A stretch of 64,000 bases of DNA from Macrocystis pyrifera (lineage: Eukaryota; Sar; Phaeophyceae; Laminariales; Laminariaceae), in contig JASSKH010000001.1 in the NCBI GenBank assembly GCA_031763025.1, positions 6,505,024-6,569,023 on the forward strand, read 5' to 3'. Below the pieces are notes generated by a model. The model saw only the letters and a program-made list of their open reading frames with translations. It did no database searches and was not told the origin of the DNA. A program made the position numbers and the translations under genes. Of the stretch, positions 10,934-22,064 are shown in pieces. Each line of letters starts with the position of its first letter. Within the stretch, counting starts at the first letter, position 1.

Positions 10934-12105
10934 GTGCTCCAGACAAAGAACATCCTTGCCAAACACAACGACATTCTATGGGACCTCATGATCAACGACG
11001 AGAACTCGGTTGACTCGTGCGCTTATTATAATGCATGTTTCGCTCAACGCATGGTACGCGTAACACACGCTCACGCGTCTCACAGGAACAGGGGACAACG
11101 GACGAAAGAAGGAAGAGATGGCGAGGTTGATCGAAACGTTCGCGCTTGCTTCAGTCGCGAAGAGTACTCAGAAAACTTCTTAGCGAAGTGGAACAACTGG
11201 GTGAAAGAGAGACAAGCACAGGGGAAAGGGCCGTGGTTGCAGACTGTTTACGATCCCAATACAACGCTGACGGAACTGCTCGAATTTATGACAGCCCGCT
11301 GTTTCGTGCATAATAACCATCAATCGACCATCAGAGGGTACTTGTCGGCCACTAACTTTTTCCACAAGATGTTCGCAGGCTGGGAGCTACCCTTGTCTCA
11401 TTGCATGATAGTCGCAGTGGGGAAGGGGATGGACAGGGCGCACGGTATGCCTCAAAGGAAAAAACAAGTGAGATTGCCCCTGACGTGGGCGATGCTTGCG
11501 GAAGGCAACAGACAGTCGTGAGCATGGCAGACGGGGGTTACGTGATGTGGTTAGGACTCGCCGTGTCGTATTACCTTTCGTGCCGAGCGTCAGAGTTATG
11601 GGCGTACGCAAGCGGACAGGTTCATCCCGAGAATGTCTGACGTGGAAATGTATTTCTTTCTTTCACAAGGGGGTGCAGGTGGCGTTTGAGAACAGAGCGA
11701 TCGCCACAGCAGTGCAGGTAGTCTTGGTGTCTAAGTGCGACCAAAAACCGGCAAGGTGCACCATCACGCGCACACGCCTCGTAAAGAGGAAGATGTCGGG
11801 GGGGGCGCCGATGGGGCGTTCGAAACTCTGCTCGAACTGCTTGACGTATACCCCTTGCTACCAGCGGAAGCGCCGTTGACCGTTAGGAGCTCCACGGTCG
11901 GGTGGAAAGTGTTTACAAGGATGGAAGCGGTCGCAGCGCGGAGACTCATGGTAGGTAGCAGCGGTAGAGACCCCATGCAGTTCGCACTGCATCCAGGAAG
12001 AATCGGGGGGGCTACCCAGCTTGCGTCCCAAGGAATATCGCAGTTGCAAATTCAGCACGAAGGAAGGTAGAAGTCTCGGGTGTTTATGACGTACGTGAGG
12101 GAGGC
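10934..12105 (+). pseudogene. DIRS-1 tyrosine recombinase
   Basis: The core-binding part is open from about 11130 (REEYSENFLAKWNNWV) to 11500. The catalytic part is in other frames: SCRASELWAY near 11578 carries the first catalytic Arg, HPGRIGGATQLA near 11989 the H-x-x-R pair, and FMTYVREAGE near 12083 the nucleophile Tyr. All named catalytic residues can still be read, but at least two frame changes and a stop near 12068 break the protein. This enzyme class joins the element copy to the genome. Confidence 0.75.
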
Positions 12106-12129
12106 AGGGGAAGGGGCGAACTCCGTTTC

Positions 12130-12920
12130 TGTTGCACTCGCTAAAACGTAGAACAACGGTGATAGCATGGAAATATGTTTGGAGTGGTCAGGCTGGCCAT
12201 ATGGGGTGAGTGTTAGATAGCCTCGCATAGATTGGAGCGGGGCCATCAGAGTTCGGGTTATCTTGATCCATGAAACGTAGGAGGGTTTTCATAAAAGGTA
12301 TAAGGGGGGATAAGAACGGGGCTTCTGACGGTGTGAGTGATTGTTCGTATCATATTTGGGTTTACTTGAATTTGCACAACCAGGGTAGTCTTCATGTGAA
12401 AAATTAATCCAGAATTCTTGAGCCATAACAAATTATGTCATTTGTATCACCTTGCTGTCCAGTTCAAGAGGTTTTGGGTGTGAAAAATATACTTGTTGAT
12501 ATTACGCCTGGTATGTATCGACCACAAGGACCTGCACGCACAGAAAAGTGCGTTGTTTCCCTATGGGTGAACCGTGAACGACACTGTCGCCACTCGATCA
12601 CACGTTACGGCACGGGGGGAAAATCAATCACAGCAGCAGGTGGTTAATGTGTCAACTGAATATTCGTGCTGTCGTATATATACCTATCGCGTTCCCGATA
12701 GGGCGCAGACTTTTTAATATATTCTGTAGTTGACCACTAAAAACCGCTTCACATTGCTGCTGTACGGTTAATAGTGATATCATACTTATTCCGCAATAGG
12801 GTTCATACGTTGAGGCAAGGCGACGCCAAATATTGCAGATGGAAGGTGAATCGTGATATCATACCTTTTCAATTGGGTTCCTAACGTTGCGGCAAGGCGA
12901 CGCTAAACTTGCACGCTTCA
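12130..12920. other. No gene; short tandem duplication at 12772-12915
   Basis: A unit of roughly 70-80 bases (gtgatatcatac ... ggcaaggcgacgc) occurs twice with changes. A small hairpin cctatcgcgttcccgatagg lies near 12680, with a related copy near 12961. No coding region is recognised. The hairpin motif links this stretch to the satellite region that follows. Confidence 0.5.
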
Positions 12921-12924
12921 GACA

Positions 12925-13380
12925 TCGCTCACATGCAGAACAATTTAATACTTTTGCCGGTACCTATCGCGCTTGGCGGTAGGGCGCAGAATGCGTTCAG
13001 ATTGACGTGGGCATGCACGATATGACAATGTGGCATAATGAACGAGTGATTCCCTACGCGGGCTGCTGGGTGAAAGGTATTCTTCATAGCCAAACGAGCG
13101 TCTCGAATGGGCATATTGCGCTTTGCGGTAGGGAACATACCAATTTCAGATTGGCGTGTACGTACGCCCTATAATAATGTGGCATGATGAATGAGTGACT
13201 CCCCATGCGGATTGATGTGTGAGAGATAATCTTCACAGCCAAACGATCCACTCGGTTCAGCGTGAATACAAGTATGAATTATGGCACATTGGATGAGTGA
13301 CTCTCCACGCGGAATGCTGGGTGAGAGATAATCTTCACAGCCACACAATCAACTCGGTTCAGCCTAAATATAATTACGTA
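12925..13380 (+). repeat. 103-bp satellite, left block
   Basis: Units start with gagtga(c/t)t(c/t)cc and contain gcggaatgctgggtgagag and atcttcacagccaaacg. Starts near 13193 and 13294 are about 101 bases apart. The preceding 12995-13190 part matches 14645-14825, so a longer higher-order unit is also duplicated. The array is interrupted at about 13385. Confidence 0.8.
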
Positions 13381-13384
13381 ATAC

Positions 13385-14500
13385 AAAGCACTTCGCTCCG
13401 CCGGCGGCCTACGCCGCCCACTACGCTCGCTCAGGAAGGAAAAGTATATCAAATTATGCGAAGCAGACAGAGGTCCATGATTGAATGTTGTTTTTTCATG
13501 ACTAACTCTGTAGTTGCAAACTGGCGATGTGATAATGCCAACAGTCTCGCCGCCATACTTCAGGAGAAAACAGCTCGGACGCCATATATGCTTCGCGCCG
13601 CGGGCGGTTTTCCGCTACGCTCGCTCACATGTCGTACGTACGTACATACCCCAGGTAGGGAATTTATTTTCTTCTTTCGGTGTGCTCTGTGTCTGTACTC
13701 GTATACACGAAAGATAAGGCACAGCACGGCACAGCAACACAGAAAAAACAATGGAAATGAAAGCGAAAATTTCTAAAAATTTCCGTCTCCTTTCGTGTAA
13801 TAATTTACAACCTGATTGGAACACCTTACACCGGTCAAAAAGAAGAAAAGAAAAAATCAAAGAGCAGAGCTTCTTTCTCAGCCACGAAAGCCGCTCGCCC
13901 CTCTTGCGACCCTTTCTCCATCGATTCGGTCCGAGTAAAGCTTTCTTCCTTCTCTTCCACAATGAACCCCGTCGCCCGCCTCGCGTGAAGCCCGGTGCTC
14001 ACCGTGGACCTCGTTCCCCAGCTCGACAAAGTTGGTGCTCAGACTGGGTACTGATTTTCATCCCAGTCGCAAAAATAAGCACCGCTTGAATATTATATTA
14101 CAATCCCGAACGACCCTTAAATACTCGTACGTACTCTACTAAAAATAACACATGGAGGCCATGCAGAGCCTACTGATGCGTCCCTCGTGTCTCGAGGCAC
14201 ACGCGACGCCTAGGCACGAAAGCGGCGACCGCGTTCCTTGCAACTCCTCCTCTACCCGCCAGCACCCGCTGATATCCGCGACGGTGCCGGGTTCGCCCGC
14301 GGAACCGGGCTCGGAGTACACCCACGCACACGAAACGAACGAAAAAAAAAGAAAAGAAGGACTGAAAGTGCGAAGAGAAAAGGAGAAAACAAGGACCCCT
14401 TGGAAAGTTGGGCAAGTAATAAAGGAGGCGATTTCCAAGTGGGAGCTCTGAGAGGCCAGGGATGTACCAACCGAGCACGCTCAGAAAGTGAGATCTGAGT
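13385..14500 (-). mobile_element. 1.1-kb repeat, copy 1 (inverted relative to 33.5 kb)
   Basis: This block is the reverse complement of 33510-34680 with moderate divergence, including matching ends (ccggcggcctacgccgcc at one side, gcgtgctcggttggtacatc reversed at the other). It sits inside the 103-bp satellite. No terminal inverted or direct repeats were recognised. The better-looking conserved frames lie on the minus strand here (plus strand at 33.5 kb), with blocks STVSTGLHARRATG and FVPRRRVCLETRG. The class is unknown; it may be a processed or non-autonomous element. Confidence 0.65.
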
Positions 14501-14519
14501 AAGTAGTTCTATGGCAGAT

Positions 14520-15345
14520 ATTGAATGGGTGACTCCACACGCGGAATGCTGGATGAGAGATAATCTTCACAGCCGAACGCTCGACCCTGTTCGGTGGTAG
14601 GGCGCAGGATATAACAATGTGGACATGCACGATATTAATTCAGATTGACGTGGACATGCACAATATGACAATGTGGCCTAATGAACGAGTGATTCCCTAC
14701 GCGGAGTGCTGGGTGAGAGATAGTGTTCATAGCCAAACGAGCGTCTCGAATGGGCATAGTGCGCTTTGCGTTGGAGAGCATATTAAGTTCAGATTGGCGT
14801 GTACATACGCCATATATAATGTGGCATGACGGATAAGTAATTCCCCATGCGGATTGCTGGGAGGGAGATAACCTTCACAGCCAAACGATCGACTCGGTTC
14901 AGCGTTAATGCAAGTATTTAATATGGCACATTGAATGAGTGACTTCCCACGCGGAATGCTGCGGGAGAGACAATCATCACAGCCAAACGCTCGACCCGGT
15001 TCAGGGTAAATATACGTATATAATATGGCACATTGAGTGAGTGATTCCCCACGCGGAACGCTGGGTGAGAGATAATCTTCACAGCCACACGCTCGACTCT
15101 GTTCAGCGCAAATATGCCCATGTAATATGGCACACAATGAATGAGTGACTCCCCACGCAGAATTCTACGTGAGAGATAATCTTCACAGCCAAACGCTCGA
15201 CCCGGTTCAGCGTAAATACAAGTATGTATTAAGGCACATTGATTGAGTGATTCCCCCCGCGGAATGCTGGGTGAGAGATAATCTTCACAGCCAAACGATC
15301 GACTCGGTTCATCGTAAATACAATTACCAGGTATGTAATATGCAG
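14520..15345 (+). repeat. 103-bp satellite, right block
   Basis: At least five units with starts near 14832, 14936, 15039, 15142 and 15246 (spacing 103-104). Each carries the core agagataatcttcacagcc followed by a GATCGACTCGG-like stretch and a variable AT-rich spacer ending in atggcacattga. Units differ by about 10-20 percent by eye. It is non-coding. Confidence 0.85.
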
Positions 15346-15354
15346 GGTTCTACA

Positions 15355-15745
15355 CTATTTGACCTTGTCGTGGGCATGCCATGGCATTACCATGGTACCG
15401 ACCATGGCATACCATGGCATCACCACGGCATCCCATGGCGTGGCATAGGATTCCATGGTACGCCGTGGGGGTTGCCGTGGCATGCCATGGGTAGTACCAT
15501 GGCAACCCCCGCGGCTACCGCCACGGCCCTTCATGGCAACCCCACGGCATGTCATGGCAACCCCCACGGCACCCCAATGCCCAAGGCACCTAGGTTAGGG
15601 TCGAGGTTGGGGTTAGGGTTAGGGTTAGGGCCCCATGGCATGCCGTGGAGGTCCGTGGAGGGTTCCGTGGTATGCCGTGGAAGATGCCGTGGAAGATTTT
15701 GCCGCAGGTGGTGCCACGGCATGCCACGGCATGTCGCGAAAAAAG
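15355..15745. repeat. CCATGG-rich palindromic minisatellite with TTAGGG island
   Basis: Short words built from CCATGGC, GGCATGCC and CCACGGCA recur across the block, many of them perfect palindromes. At about 15596-15627 there is an island with three consecutive (GG)GTTA units (gttagggttagggttaggg). Frames through the block give MPWHG-type low-complexity peptides on both strands and are not taken as genes. Confidence 0.85.
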
Positions 15746-16085
15746 GCAATAATGTACATACCTCGAATTATTGGGTGAGATATAATCTTCACAGCCAAAA
15801 CGCTCGAGATGTATTGAGCGCGGACGCTTGCAGATAGTCGACGCAAAAGGCAGACATTGAGCGCGAATACATGATACATGGAAAATGGCGCAATGGATGA
15901 GTGACTCCCCAGACGAATCATTCGGTAACTATCTCTCACCCAGCGATCAGCGTCGGGAATCACTCGTTCACTACGCCACATTGCTATATCATGCATGTCC
16001 ACGTCAATATGAATGTTTAATCTCCGCCCCACCGAGAATTGCGACAGGTACTGGCAAGACTCTTCAATTGGTTTGCATGACATGA
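15746..16085 (-). repeat. Inverted satellite-like fragments
   Basis: Fragments of the 103-bp satellite (ctatctctcacccagcgatc, tgtccacgtcaatatgaatg) appear here in reverse orientation after one forward piece near 15775-15800. The array therefore flips direction around the CCATGG block. Confidence 0.6.
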
Positions 16086-16890
16086 TGAGCGGCATCTTAC
16101 CCGTACATTTTTATTTATTTTTTGTTTTGCGTGATCATGCCGCAAAGTGTGCAGAAATAGGTGTGATATTACGCTTCACCTTACAGCACTACTGTGTAAC
16201 GACTTTATTAATAGTGACCAATTATAACTAAATATATACGTCGTACGTATATAATCCTTTTCCGCCTTCTCGGCCGCCGTGAGCGAACACTGGAATTCCG
16301 ATTTTGTCTTAAACTTTGTCTGAGACTCCGGACGCCTTCGCTTCCCTGCCTTCGTGCTTTTTCATCCGCTTCCCTCGACGGTCGCGCGAGCCGGCCTCCG
16401 CCGGGTGTTCTCCCGTGCGCGCGTCTCGGAGTCTCGCGCCCCCGACGAGCGCGGCGACCCCGAACTCAAGGGATATTTGCTGCGGAGAGGAGACACGGAG
16501 GTTCTATTTTTCGCGGTAATGGAGATTGGTTTCGCTATTGCTGCTCCGCAAAGAGAGACAGACTTCATCTTATTGTAGTTCTTTCCCATGCGAGGTTCGA
16601 TTCTCGGCCTTGCTGATGCTACCGCTTTATTTCACGACTCCCTTGGTTAGCGGGCCGCCATCGGCCTGTTCGACCCCCTCGGTCTTGCCTTACTCGGTGG
16701 CTGTCTTCGCTTGACCCTCTCTCTTCGCGAGTCGACAACATGCGACTTCTCGGGGTATCGCGCCGCTCTTGGTACCAGATCGTTGGATCATCCCGGTGAT
16801 TTATTTAATGTTTTAAAAATATTTCTTTTCGCCGGAGGAATGGGATGGAGGTTGTTGGAGAGTATGAATTCGACCGAGTGTGGTGAGGTC
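16086..16890. other. No gene recognised; GC-richer island 16250-16800
   Basis: The stretch is less repetitive than its surroundings and has short open frames up to about 75 residues, none with a recognised motif. It could be an exon or decayed host sequence, but no splice pattern or domain supports that. Confidence 0.4.
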
Positions 16891-17000
16891 GATAAGAAAA
16901 ACCCAAGGCTTATCACAGGTTGACTGAGAATCGTGACGGGACGGGACGCGACAGATTTGAATCGTTTGGCGGGAAAAAAAAAAAGGAAAACGGGACGGGG
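16890..17000 (+). repeat. GACGGGACGGG repeat fragment
   Basis: The stretch cttatcacaggttgactgag followed by cgtgacgggacgggacgcg matches, reversed, the sequence at 63840-63895. It is a short member of the GGGAC-rich family also present at 38960-39375 and 51060-51440. Confidence 0.55.
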
Positions 17001-17055
17001 GACGGGAAGAGAATATATATATGCCGCGATTACTGGCTGAAATCATGATGGAGTC

Positions 17056-17205
17056 TTTCATACCACTGGACAGGGTGTAGATAATGCGCGTATGTATACT
17101 GGTTGGTACAAATACGCGTAGTAATGCGCCGTTTTCATACCACTGGACCATGGTGTAGATAATGCGCGTATACTGGCTGGCACAAATACGCGTAGTAGCG
17201 CGTCC
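17056..17205 (+). repeat. Tandem duplication, about 78-bp unit
   Basis: Two adjacent copies share tttcataccactggac, gtgtagataatgcgcgta and acaaatacgcgtagta with small differences. Nothing coding was recognised. Confidence 0.85.
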
Positions 17206-17329
17206 TTTACTCACAGTAATTTGGGCGGATACTGCACAAGCTGACATGTTGTCTGCTGCTGCTGTTTTGATGGTGATGCTGCTGGTGTTGCGGCTGCGTC
17301 TGCACACAGCAGCAGCAATGGTGCTGTTG

Positions 17330-17360
<31 letters not shown>

Positions 17361-17362
17361 AC
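17330..17362 (+). repeat. (CTG)n microsatellite
   Basis: A run of about ten CTG triplets followed by variant CTA and CTG units. Shorter CTG/CAG clusters are frequent from here to 37 kb. Confidence 0.9.
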
Positions 17363-17460
17363 TACTGCTGCTATCGCATTCATGTGAAACCAAGGGGAGG
17401 CCATCTTTCCTGCACAAGCACCGTTGGCAGTAGGTACAGCTCGCCGTAGATAGGTACGTA

Positions 17461-17539
17461 CCACTCTGATCCAAAATATAAGGACCGTTTGTATTGATTA
17501 ATTGTATGCTAATGGTCCCTATATTTCGGTTCAGAGTGG
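17461..17539. repeat. Foldback of 26-bp arms
   Basis: The arm at 17461-17486 pairs with the arm at 17514-17539 with three mismatches out of 26, around a 27-base AT-rich loop. It could be a minimal MITE or a transcribed hairpin. Confidence 0.75.
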
Positions 17540-17549
17540 TGTGACACTT

Positions 17550-18220
17550 CGGCGTGGGTGTGGGATACTTGGCAACTGGGCAGATAAAGGGCAGCAGTAC
17601 TATGCTACACAAAATGCAAGTAATCTCAGTTCTGAGAAATGTGAGAAACCTCTCAGATCTGAGCTGACTTCTGCCTCCTCCAGGACTAAGATCAAAAGTA
17701 TCGATGATTTCCTGCCCCATAATAGACGGTTCTGATTTCTCGGCTTCAGAGATCGCTGAAAAAAACGAAACAACGTCTCGATATTTTTTTATAAAAGTCA
17801 AGTAAAAGTTGGTCAATAATAGTAATAATGCGGGTGAGACAGAGATTAAAACACACTGAAACTCGGCCTTGCCTTTTTCCTGCACCACTTGGCATTAATC
17901 TGATGATCCTGTTCGTACTATTAATATTAATAACATTGAATGGTGTATTTATATTGCTAAAAAAAGTAGTCACGAATAGGCACTGAGGTATATTTTTTCC
18001 CTATCCGGAGCATGGATGGGTGCCGGCAGGCACCCATGCGAAGCCCTTGTACAGAATCTATATTATCAGTCTGCCCCCCCATCGTGGACGCGACGGGTAT
18101 TGTATATATATATGCCACAGGAAGAATATTCAGTTGACACACCGACCGCCTGCTGCTGTGATTGATTACTTTGATACTGCTGTATCTGGTCGTCGTCTTG
18201 TCACGACGTCAATATCACAT
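17550..18220. other. No supported gene
   Basis: A minus-strand frame of 225 residues spans 17211-17888, but it crosses the CTG tract and the foldback and has no recognised domain; it is not called as a gene. Small palindromic words (tctcagttctgaga, ctcagatctgag) occur at 17625-17665. Confidence 0.4.
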
Positions 18221-18224
18221 ATGT

Positions 18225-18900
18225 ATGCGTATATTTGTCAAATTTTCGTACTTTTGCCAACTTTTCTCTTCGCACGAGCACTTTTAGGCAAAACACTAAG
18301 TGCACGGACACGGGAAGCCCTGCCGGACACATTGGTCTAGGTCTCGGCGCGATCCGTGCACTCTGAAGCGCGTGGCGGGCGCTCAAAGTTTTTTTTCCGG
18401 CGGGAGTGGACAAGACGATTTCCCTGGTTTCAGTAAAGAGGCCTTACTTTGTACGTACGTATCGGTACATACATGTCATTCATGCTGTCTGTTTTCTCCC
18501 CTGTGTATAGGCTCTCACGGAGAACACAGCTCAGACATATACCAGGTACACAACAGACAACATGCACAGATCCCAACGTCCCAACGCTGCCGCCCCCCCG
18601 CCCACCCGCCGTGCGTGTGCGGCACGCCCATATGCGCAGTGTTGCTGTGGTTGGTTGCGTTTGTCGGAGCCTGCAGTCCGCATTCCACCGTTTGCCATAT
18701 ACTTTTTGATCCGTATATACCCAGGATGACGTATACCAGGTATATCCCTGTACATATTTTTTGTGTTGCACGGAGCACGGACCACCGCCTAGAGAACAAT
18801 ACACACAGCAGTGCACAGAGCGCGCTTACCTCCAGCTTCCTACAGCACCACAACCCTGCTGCCCTGCTGCCCAGCAGCAACAGCAGTGGGCACACCTTGC
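18225..18900 (+). repeat. Dispersed duplication D1, copy 1
   Basis: The stretch matches 22065-22735 closely, starting at tatatttgtcaaattttcgt and continuing through cgcacgagcacttttaggc and ggtctaggtctcggcgcgat. Small indels separate the copies. Both contain TACCAGGTA motifs (18540 and 22372). No coding function is evident. Confidence 0.85.
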
Positions 18901-19253
18901 GCGTATGGCATGATCGTACTGCGGCTATCACACCAGTTGGTTTATTCGATCGATCACTTGACCACTCCACGAACTACAGCAGTAACTATTTATTGCTGTG
19001 TGTGATCCAACATTGCCACTGCTCCAGCTGTGCCCAGCACAGTGCGCCAACAGCAGCAGCAGGCAGGGTACTATGCGCATGTGGAAGATCCGCGCTGGAA
19101 GCTCAGTACTACTACTATAGTTCGTTGTTGTTGCCATCTTCATTGGCCGATGCACGTACCTTCCGCAGTGTGTGACCCATTATCCCCGGATCGATATATT
19201 CGTCGTCTCGAGTACAACAAAAACAAACCGTTCGTACTGCTGTATGTACCTTA
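18901..19253. other. No gene; CAG/CTG-rich
   Basis: The sequence contains several short CAG/CTG clusters. It ends where the LINE-A fragment begins abruptly at about 19254. Confidence 0.4.
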
Positions 19254-20163
19254 GTCTTTGGAGTTGGGACCGCACTGTGGCCCACTGCAGCAAAACAGAC
19301 GGGAAAGTGGTACCGGGGAATCCTCGAAGCAGCTGAACAGTTCATGGGCAGGTGGCACGAGGCTGAGGCAAAGCTGAGTAGACAGCGCCGTGCATCCGCT
19401 GCAGGTAGTGTTAGAGGGAATGGGGGGAGGGGTAACACCAGGAGGGGTAGAAGGAACACCGTACAAGTGTATGGGGGCAGGGGGGGGAACAGGAGGAGTA
19501 GAAGGGAAACCGCGGTAGAAGAGAGTAGCAGAGAGACCGCAGATATGGTAGCAAGGTACCAGGCCGACTAATAGGTTGGACTTTTCTATGCTACTCGTAC
19601 CGCCAACTGCTGCGGCCGTTCGGTATGCATTTTGATTTTTTCCCCTTCTTATCCTTATGAAATAAGTACTATATAGTGGGTGGGTGACGAGCGTATTTTG
19701 GCCCACTCACTATTGCTCTTTTTACTTAGTTAAGTGTTCACCGGGATGCATAGTCCCCTTTTTCCTTCTCGTATCTTTCCCCTTGCACGTCCCTTTTGGC
19801 TCATGCTCGGGGTAAGTATTTATGTGTCTGAGCTTTGGCTTCCCATTTTATTTATTTATTTGGGATTCTTCTCCTTTTCTTTTTCTTTTTCTTTGTTCTT
19901 TTTCGGTTTGGTTTCTTCGTTGCTTCTCTTTATGGTGTATTTTGGTTGCTGGCGTATGTATGTGTGTTGTGTCGGCCGCACCTAGTGCGAAGGCATGGTA
20001 TTGCATAGGCTATTAATGCATTACGGTGTGTTATCTCTGTGTCGTAGTCTGTGACCACAGAGCTCGTATCTTTCTAGGGTGAAGAATCAGCACGGACACT
20101 GGGCTTGCTGGATGTCGACGAGTAGAAGAACGGTTTAATGTGAAGAACACACACACACACCAC
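19254..20163 (+). mobile_element. LINE-A 3' end, truncated copy with (AC)n tail
   Basis: The copy starts within the C-terminal coding region (LVFGVGTALWPTAAKQTGKW) and stops at about 19571 with RYQAD. It has the family 3' UTR to the tail module at 20041-20145 and ends in (AC)n at 20147-20160. It is almost identical to 40168-41077, so both are probably recent. The Gly/Arg-rich end is still open. It is a 5'-truncated LINE insertion. Confidence 0.88.
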
Positions 20164-20690
20164 AAATTATTCGTACAGCAGCAGCGTTCGTACAAAGCAT
20201 ACTTACAGCAGCAGTAGCTCTCATTGTTGTGTGTCCTACATTGCTGACCGATAGATCCTGAAAGGGGGTCAGTACACCTACGTTCCTCGCGTGGCATTCT
20301 ACAGCAGTACTGCTGTACATGCAGTCGCACCTGTACGAGCCACTCTACTGCTATAGGAGATCGTGCAAAGTGTTCTAGATTGCGTAAAAACACGACGTGC
20401 CAGTTGTACGAGCACTGTTCTAGCGTAGACATTTATACTGCGCGCGATAAAAAAATTCGTTTCCGAGGTTCGACTCGCACCATCCACGCTTTTTTTAGAT
20501 TTCACTTCTGACTTTTTTTGTACCAGGACTACAACAGTAGTATTAACAATCATACATTCGTTCACACATTTGCTTTTGTGAGTGTATAGTATGATACACT
20601 GCTGTAATACAAGTTGTGTGTGTTTATTTTCCACTTCAGACTTTTTTTGTACCAGTACATTCATCCACCTTGCTTTTCTGAACGTATAAT
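20164..20690. other. No gene; imperfect internal duplication
   Basis: The block around gactttttttgtaccag occurs twice (near 20506 and 20640) with similar flanks. CAG/CTG words with GTAC (acagcagtactgctgtac near 20302) form a short perfect palindrome. Confidence 0.45.
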
Positions 20691-20695
20691 ATGAT

Positions 20696-21564
20696 ATGCA
20701 TGTTACTTGTTGTGTGTTTTTACCCAAGGTCAAGAGTTTGGGCCCGCTTACGTGTGGCGTGCGTTCACACCTCAACATTTCACAGCTACTCCCAATCGCA
20801 ATAGTTGGGAGTAAAGCAAAGTATGCTCGAGAAAATACTGATTATTATCGTAGGTACTTCGTACACTCGCAGTATTTCGGGGGTTTTGTACTCGAAATAT
20901 ATACTGTGAGTACTCGCAGTATTGTCAGGTTCTGTCGATACTACTTCGTATACTTTCGGGCTCGCACTAATACGGGGTTCGCTATACTGCTGCTGGCGTG
21001 GATACCCCCTGTTGTGCTTCAACCCTGTTGTGCTTGTGCTTCAAGTGCCTCGGGGTTAAGTACCGCGGGTACTACAAGTATTATAGTCTACAGTAGTAGC
21101 AGTATTTCGTCCGTTGGTAGTGTTCGTACTGCTGTTTCTTCTGCGAGACTCAGTACTCGCAGTAATGAAATACCCTCAATATGCCCAGTATACTTCGAGT
21201 ATGATGTATACTTCAACCGTCTATGCACCGCGTCGACAATTCTCTGGCCCAGCGTTCGGCACCAAACACACCCAGATAGTCCCACACGAGTGGGAGTTGG
21301 AGCAAACCACTTTCGCTGGAGACGATTTGAGTACTTGAAGCAGTCTGGCAGTAGTTCGAGATATGCATTTGCGAGGAATATGTATCATGCATGTACTGCG
21401 AAATACTCTCAGTATCTCGAGGTTCTGTACTGCGCATATTGCCTTTACTCCAAGTCTTTCGTGTTTCGATACTACTACTGCGGGCACATACTTTCCTGTA
21501 TTATCGGGGGTCCGCACTGCTCACACTCTCATTACTCTCAGTATTTGGGCCCTCTCAGTGCTGG
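20696..21564. repeat. TACTCKCAGTA-rich region
   Basis: The word TACTCGCAGTA or TACTCTCAGTA and close variants recur near 20868, 20912, 21157, 21408, 21532 and 21589, often followed by TTT or TAT and a CGGGG/CGAGG turn. A plus-strand frame of 362 residues covers the region, but its residues are mainly Tyr, Ser and Cys from the repeated word, so it is taken as repeat-derived. Confidence 0.55.
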
Positions 21565-22010
21565 CAATATTTTTGCCGCCGGTACTCCAATACTCTCAGT
21601 GCTCGGACCACGATTTGTTCTCGAGCATTTATCTGTAAATGATGTTACCGTGAGCACCAAGAAATATTCATTTTGGGGGAACATCTATATTATTGTACCA
21701 GTATGTATGTGCTGTACCTTACTCAACCGGTCACAAAGTATAATGGCGCAACCTCGACCTCGCGCAATTTTTTTGTATACCTAAGAATTAATCGCCGCGA
21801 GTCGGCTGGATCGATATACCCACTTACCGCTACCCTATTTTATATTATTTTGTAGTAATGATCCCACACTATAATTCCGTGAACAGCAGTATAATAGTCT
21901 GTCCTCAAAAATATGTTGTGTGTTCTTCAGGTTAAAATGATGGGTGTATGCAGGTACTACTTCTACACTAGTGTGCAGGGTTGCATACGAATATTATTTC
22001 GCTCTTGCGC
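21565..22010 (+). repeat. Dispersed duplication D2, copy 1
   Basis: The block matches 23765-24245 from ttgccgccggtactcc through gcgcaacctcgacctcgcgc to gtgtgcagggtt. Copies diverge by small indels and substitutions. It is followed at 22000-22055 by a short repeat scrap that also occurs at 26045-26100. Confidence 0.8.
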
Positions 22011-22064
22011 CACTCCCCTATTCATACGGCACCTCCCGGAGGGGAACCTTGTATATGTGATGTA

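Larger units (their letters stand above)
8800..12130 (+). mobile_element. DIRS-1: decayed DIRS-like retrotransposon
   Basis: RT, RNase H and tyrosine recombinase follow one another on the plus strand, the gene order of DIRS-type elements that integrate by recombination instead of a DDE integrase. Homology in order with DIRS-2 (51.5-56.9 kb) is visible at protein level. The frame changes several times and several stops are present. No terminal repeats could be recognised, so the limits are approximate. Confidence 0.8.

Noticed and set aside
12925..15345. CRISPR array
   Set aside because: Units are about 103 bp and similar over their whole length, with no short identical repeats separated by unique spacers; the setting is eukaryotic.
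15596..15627. Active telomere or chromosome end
   Set aside because: Only about three TTAGGG units, internal, with satellite DNA on both sides.
15247..15837. Frame with MPWHG-type repeats
   Set aside because: Direct translation of the CCATGG minisatellite; the opposite strand gives similar peptides.
17211..17888. Minus-strand frame of 225 residues
   Set aside because: Crosses a CTG tract and a foldback, with no recognisable domain.
20696..21784. Plus-strand frame of 362 residues, the second longest open frame in the window
   Set aside because: Composition (Tyr, Ser, Cys) follows the TACTC-CAGTA words, the D2 duplication covers its end but breaks the frame in the other copy, and no domain is visible.
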